Assembly: GCA_030248225.1 (NCBI GenBank)
Contig: JASANE010018377.1
Coordinates: forward strand, 1-64,000
Direction: 5' to 3'
DNA length: 64,000 nt
Source: Trileptium ribeirensis
Lineage: Eukaryota > Nematoda > Enoplea > Enoplida > Thoracostomopsidae
Shown: positions 60,578 through 64,000 of the stretch, piece after piece
How positions within the stretch are numbered: position 1 is the stretch's first letter
Layout: every line of letters begins with the position of its first letter
Made by a program: the position numbers and the translations under genes
The notes under the pieces: model-generated
What the model saw: only the letters and a program-made list of their open reading frames with translations
Database searches by the model: none
What the model was told of the DNA's origin: nothing

Positions 60578-62174
60578 GACTATATAAGTATGTATTATTC
60601 TTTTTTACACGTAAAGAACAACCACACCCATTGGATACAGGAAAATATATAAACACGAACAATCACACACCATATATATACGTGAAGTGTAAGATTTGAG
60701 AATAACATGTACTTTCGGTTTCAGTCAAGACTGACACCGTCAATAATTTTAAGTAACCGGAACACTAACATCATATAAACATTATGGGATACAGTTATAC
60801 TAAACATTGTTAAAATAGCCTCAAAAACTTTTCTTAGATTTGGAAACCCAACGTTCACAGAAAGCATTTGGTTAAGAACGATATCAAGTACAACGATATT
60901 CGTACAGTTGATCAAACTTGCTACAGCACCGCATTAAACCTAAACCGTTAGGGTCTCTACTTCGTTCGCCGTGAACTACAAGCCTGGTACACTAGCTACT
61001 ATGCTATTTAAGAACTGTTGCTTGGTGTATTAAGGAACATCGCAAAGCGCGCGACTAATAACGTACGACGGCAAAAACTGTTAGCCTATCGCTTTACAAT
61101 GTATTTTGCATCAATTATGCGACACCTCGGGGATTATATTTAAAATTGTTATTATTTTGCCTACGGAATTTCAAATATACATTGAAATGTTGTTGTGTGT
61201 AGATTTCAATTTGAGCTAACCAATTCAAAAGGTATAGCTTTCTAGACCGGAATTTAGACTCTGTCACGCAAAGAGGTTCACCTAACTCAACTATGAGCCA
61301 ATCCAAACAAAAATAGCGCTTACCGCAGATCCTCATGTATGGAAAGCTGGAACTACTCAATATTCGTATCCGCAAATTATAACACACTTAAAACTCAGTG
61401 AACACCACTAACACGACGGTATCAGTCTTAATATCGAGCGAAATATGGCTTCTCATCATTCAGCATCACAAAAGAACAATTTTAAACTGGAGCAATTGTA
61501 GGAAACGTTTTCGGTGTATACCTTAATACTATTTCTCTCAAAAGTGGTACCTTTTCCAAAATAATTTCGCTAGATTTGGTATTTATAGCGTAAAAATGAT
61601 GGCCTGAAACGATGCTTAAAAAGTCTATGTGTAAGTGAGCCTTTAACTGAGTCCAACGTATGTTAAGATAAAACTCGAAGATTTTTAAATCCTGTTGAAC
61701 TTTTTGAAATAACTATCGTATATCATACTAGTGACTGACTGGAACAACGAATGGGATAGGTTCTATACTGGTTAATCGTTTAAAAGCTGCGTTTTAAAAT
61801 ACAGCAACATGGAACTATTAAAATTGAAGAGTAAAGCTAAATCAATCCTCCACTGAGAGCGTTGAGTTTAGGAACATCGCTTTATCTGCTAACCAGATCA
61901 TCTGATGCATAACCATTAATCAGTTGAAGTCCAACCACTGTCCAATATGTGCTTGGTATATACAAACCATTACCTGCTGAACTTTCAACCTGGTTCTTTA
62001 ATTATAATTGCGAAGATACAACAACAAAAACAAAATACTGTATTTGGAAACAGAACTATTTTCCATGTTTTGTTCAATATCAAAATTCGGGGCGAAGCGT
62101 GCGAAGGTTCCACTAAAGGGTCCAAGGAACGGAGGAAAAACCGTGAAAATTTCTTTTTTGCCTGGCTGTAGCCG
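60575..62174. other. AT-rich sequence without a supported gene
   Basis: Only short frames without recognisable domains. Leads into the 75-bp satellite. Confidence 0.45.
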
Positions 62175-64000
62175 CTATAATTTTTAGTTCATTTTATGAT
62201 AAATAGATTTCTGCATTTTTGTTCGAAACGAAAATGATGACGATGTTCCCAATAATTTTTAGTTCATTTTATGATAAATAGATTTCTGCATTTTTGTTCG
62301 AAACGAAAATGATGACGATGTTCCCAATAATTTTTAGTTCATTTTATGATAAATAGATTTCTGCATTTTTGTTCGAAACGAAAATGATGACGATGTTCCC
62401 AATAATTTTTAGTTCATTTTATGATAAATAGATTTCTGCATTTTTGTTCGAAACGAAAATGATGACGATGTTCCCAATAATTTTTAGTTCATTTTATGAT
62501 AAATAGATTTTCTGCATTTTTGTTCGAAACGAAAAATGATGACGATGTTCCCAATAATTTTTAGTTCATTTTATGATAAATAGATTTTTGCATTTTTGTT
62601 CCAAACGATAATGATGACGATGTTCCCAATAATTTTTAGTTCATTTTATGATAAATAGATTTCTGCATTTTTGTTCGAAACGAAAATGATGACGATGTTC
62701 CCAATAATTTTTAGTTCATTTTATGATAAATAGATTTCTGCATTTTTGTTCGAAACGAAAATGATGACGATGTTCCCAATAATTTTTAGTTCATTTTATG
62801 ATAAATAGATTGCTGCATTTTTGTTCGAAACTAAAATTATGACATGTTCCCAATAATTTTTAGTTCATTTTATGATAAATAGATTTCTGCATTTTTGTTC
62901 GAAACGAAAATGATGACGATGTTCCCAATAATTTTTAGTTCATTTTATGATAAATAGATTTCTGCATTTTTGTTCGAAACGAAAATGATGACGATGTTCC
63001 CAATAATTTTTAGTTCATTTTATGATAAATAGATTTCTGCATTTTTGTTCGAAACGAAAATGATGACGATGTTCCCAATAATTTTTAGTTCATTTTATGA
63101 TAAATAGATTGCTGCATTTTTGTTCGAAACGAAAATGATGACGATGTTCCCAATAATTTTTAGTTCATTTTATGATAAATAGATTTCTGCATTTTTGTTC
63201 GAAACGAAAATGATGACGATGTTCCCAATAATTTTTAGTTCATTTTATGATAAATAGATTGCTGCATTTTTGTTCGAAACGAAAATGATGACGATGTTCC
63301 CAATAATTTTTAGTTCATTTTATGATAAATAGATTTCTGCATTTTTGTTCGAAACGAAAATGATGACGATGTTCCCAATAATTTTTAGTTCATTTTATGA
63401 TAAATAGATTGCTGCATTTTTGTTTCGAAACGAAAAAATGATGACGATGTTCCCAATAATTTTTAGTTCATTTTATGATAAATAGATTTCTGCATTTTTG
63501 TTCGAAACGAAGATGATGACGATGTTCCCAATAATTTTTAGTTCATTTTATGATAAATATATTTTTGCATTTTTGTTCGAAACGAAAATTAATGACGATG
63601 TTCCCAATAATTTTTAGTTCATTTTATGATAAATAGATTTCTGCATTTTTGTTCGAAACGAAAATGATGACGATGTTCCCAATAATTTTTAGTTCATTTT
63701 ATGATAAATAGATTTCTGCATTTTTGTTCGAAACGAAAATGATGACGATGTTCCCAATAATTTTTAGTTCATTTTATGATAAATAGATTTTGCATTTTTG
63801 TTGGAACGGAAAATGATTTCTATGTTCCCAATAATTTTTAGTTCATTTTATGATAAATAGATTTCTGCATTTTTGTTCGAAACGAAAATGATGACGATGT
63901 TCCCAATAATTTTTAGTTCATTTTATGATAAATAGATTTCTGCATTTTTGTTCGAAACGAAAATGATGACGATGTTCCCAATAATTTTTAGTTCATTTTA
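62175..64000 (+). repeat. 75-bp satellite array, about 24 copies, continuing past the window
   Basis: TTTTTAGTTC recurs at 62181, 62256 and 62331, with a constant 75-base period to the window end. The unit contains ATTTTATGATAAATAGATTT, TGTTCGAAACGAAAATG and ATGACGATGTTCCC. Copies are nearly identical, with single-base changes and 1-3-base indels (for example near 62510, 62830, 63425 and 63790). A T-to-G variant (AGATTGCTGC) marks every second copy from 63108 to 63408, so part of the array has a 150-bp dimer period. There is no coding capacity. Confidence 0.97.

Noticed and set aside
62175..64000. Hammerhead ribozyme in the 75-bp satellite (ATGATGA and GAAAC words)
   Set aside because: The core needs CTGANGA; the unit has ATGATGA, and the distance and order to GAAA do not fit stems I to III.

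Overview
This window looks like intergenic or intronic DNA from an invertebrate animal nucleus. It is AT-rich and gene-poor, has GT-AG type exon edges, carries decayed Ty3/Gypsy retrotransposons and hAT transposon ends, and holds several satellite arrays. I see no prokaryotic features. The phylum cannot be fixed from the sequence alone. Most open frames are chance openings; only a few carry recognisable protein families.

Layout. 1-2990: the gag gene of a Ty3/Gypsy element on the minus strand and its presumed 5' leader/LTR region. 2991-22119: a giant inverted repeat with two arms of about 7.5 kb (2991-10496 and 13648-22119) around a 3.15 kb spacer. The arms look about 98-99% identical in the stretches compared by eye. 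The right arm is longer because a 961-bp hAT element (20222-21182) with a perfect 8-bp target duplication inserted in that arm only. On the minus strand, the spacer and the inner end of the left arm encode the membrane half of a divergent Cys-loop (nicotinic-receptor-like) ion channel: an M1-M2 exon at 13266-13485 and an M3-M4 terminal exon at 10039-10340. The right arm carries an opposite-facing copy of the terminal exon (13807-14108). Its inner edge appears to cut the receptor gene in what may be its ligand-binding exon.

22120-36100: mostly anonymous sequence. It holds a decayed Ty3/Gypsy integrase region (23798-24860), a possible LTR, a pyrimidine-rich tract and an orphan hAT end. 36198-36744: a KMT5A (PR-Set7/SET8)-type histone methyltransferase SET domain, complete apart from a one-base frame break. 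37091-38940: a 4 x 93-bp array followed by a direct duplication of about 0.65 kb, one copy of which keeps a possible exon. 40593-41615: clustered palindromes of the form TGTTCGCGAACA, also seen at 33593-33777. 43664-44100: a 63-bp minisatellite that is open in several frames on both strands. 46181-48960: a decayed Ty3/Gypsy pol on the minus strand. 50190-51373: a second Gypsy-type element on the plus strand (LTR, primer-binding site, broken gag) whose LTR contains a canonical three-unit heat-shock element. 51570-52000: a GC-richer minisatellite. 52010-62170: AT-rich DNA with no gene I can support, apart from a (TA)n tract. 62175-64000: a 75-bp satellite array that runs out of the window.

The most interesting structure is the inverted duplication that splits and partly duplicates a receptor gene. 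It could be a real fold-back rearrangement or a head-to-head join of two haplotypes, and long reads across 10496 and 13648 would decide. Next are the paired palindromes, the heat-shock-element LTR and the KMT5A-like SET gene.
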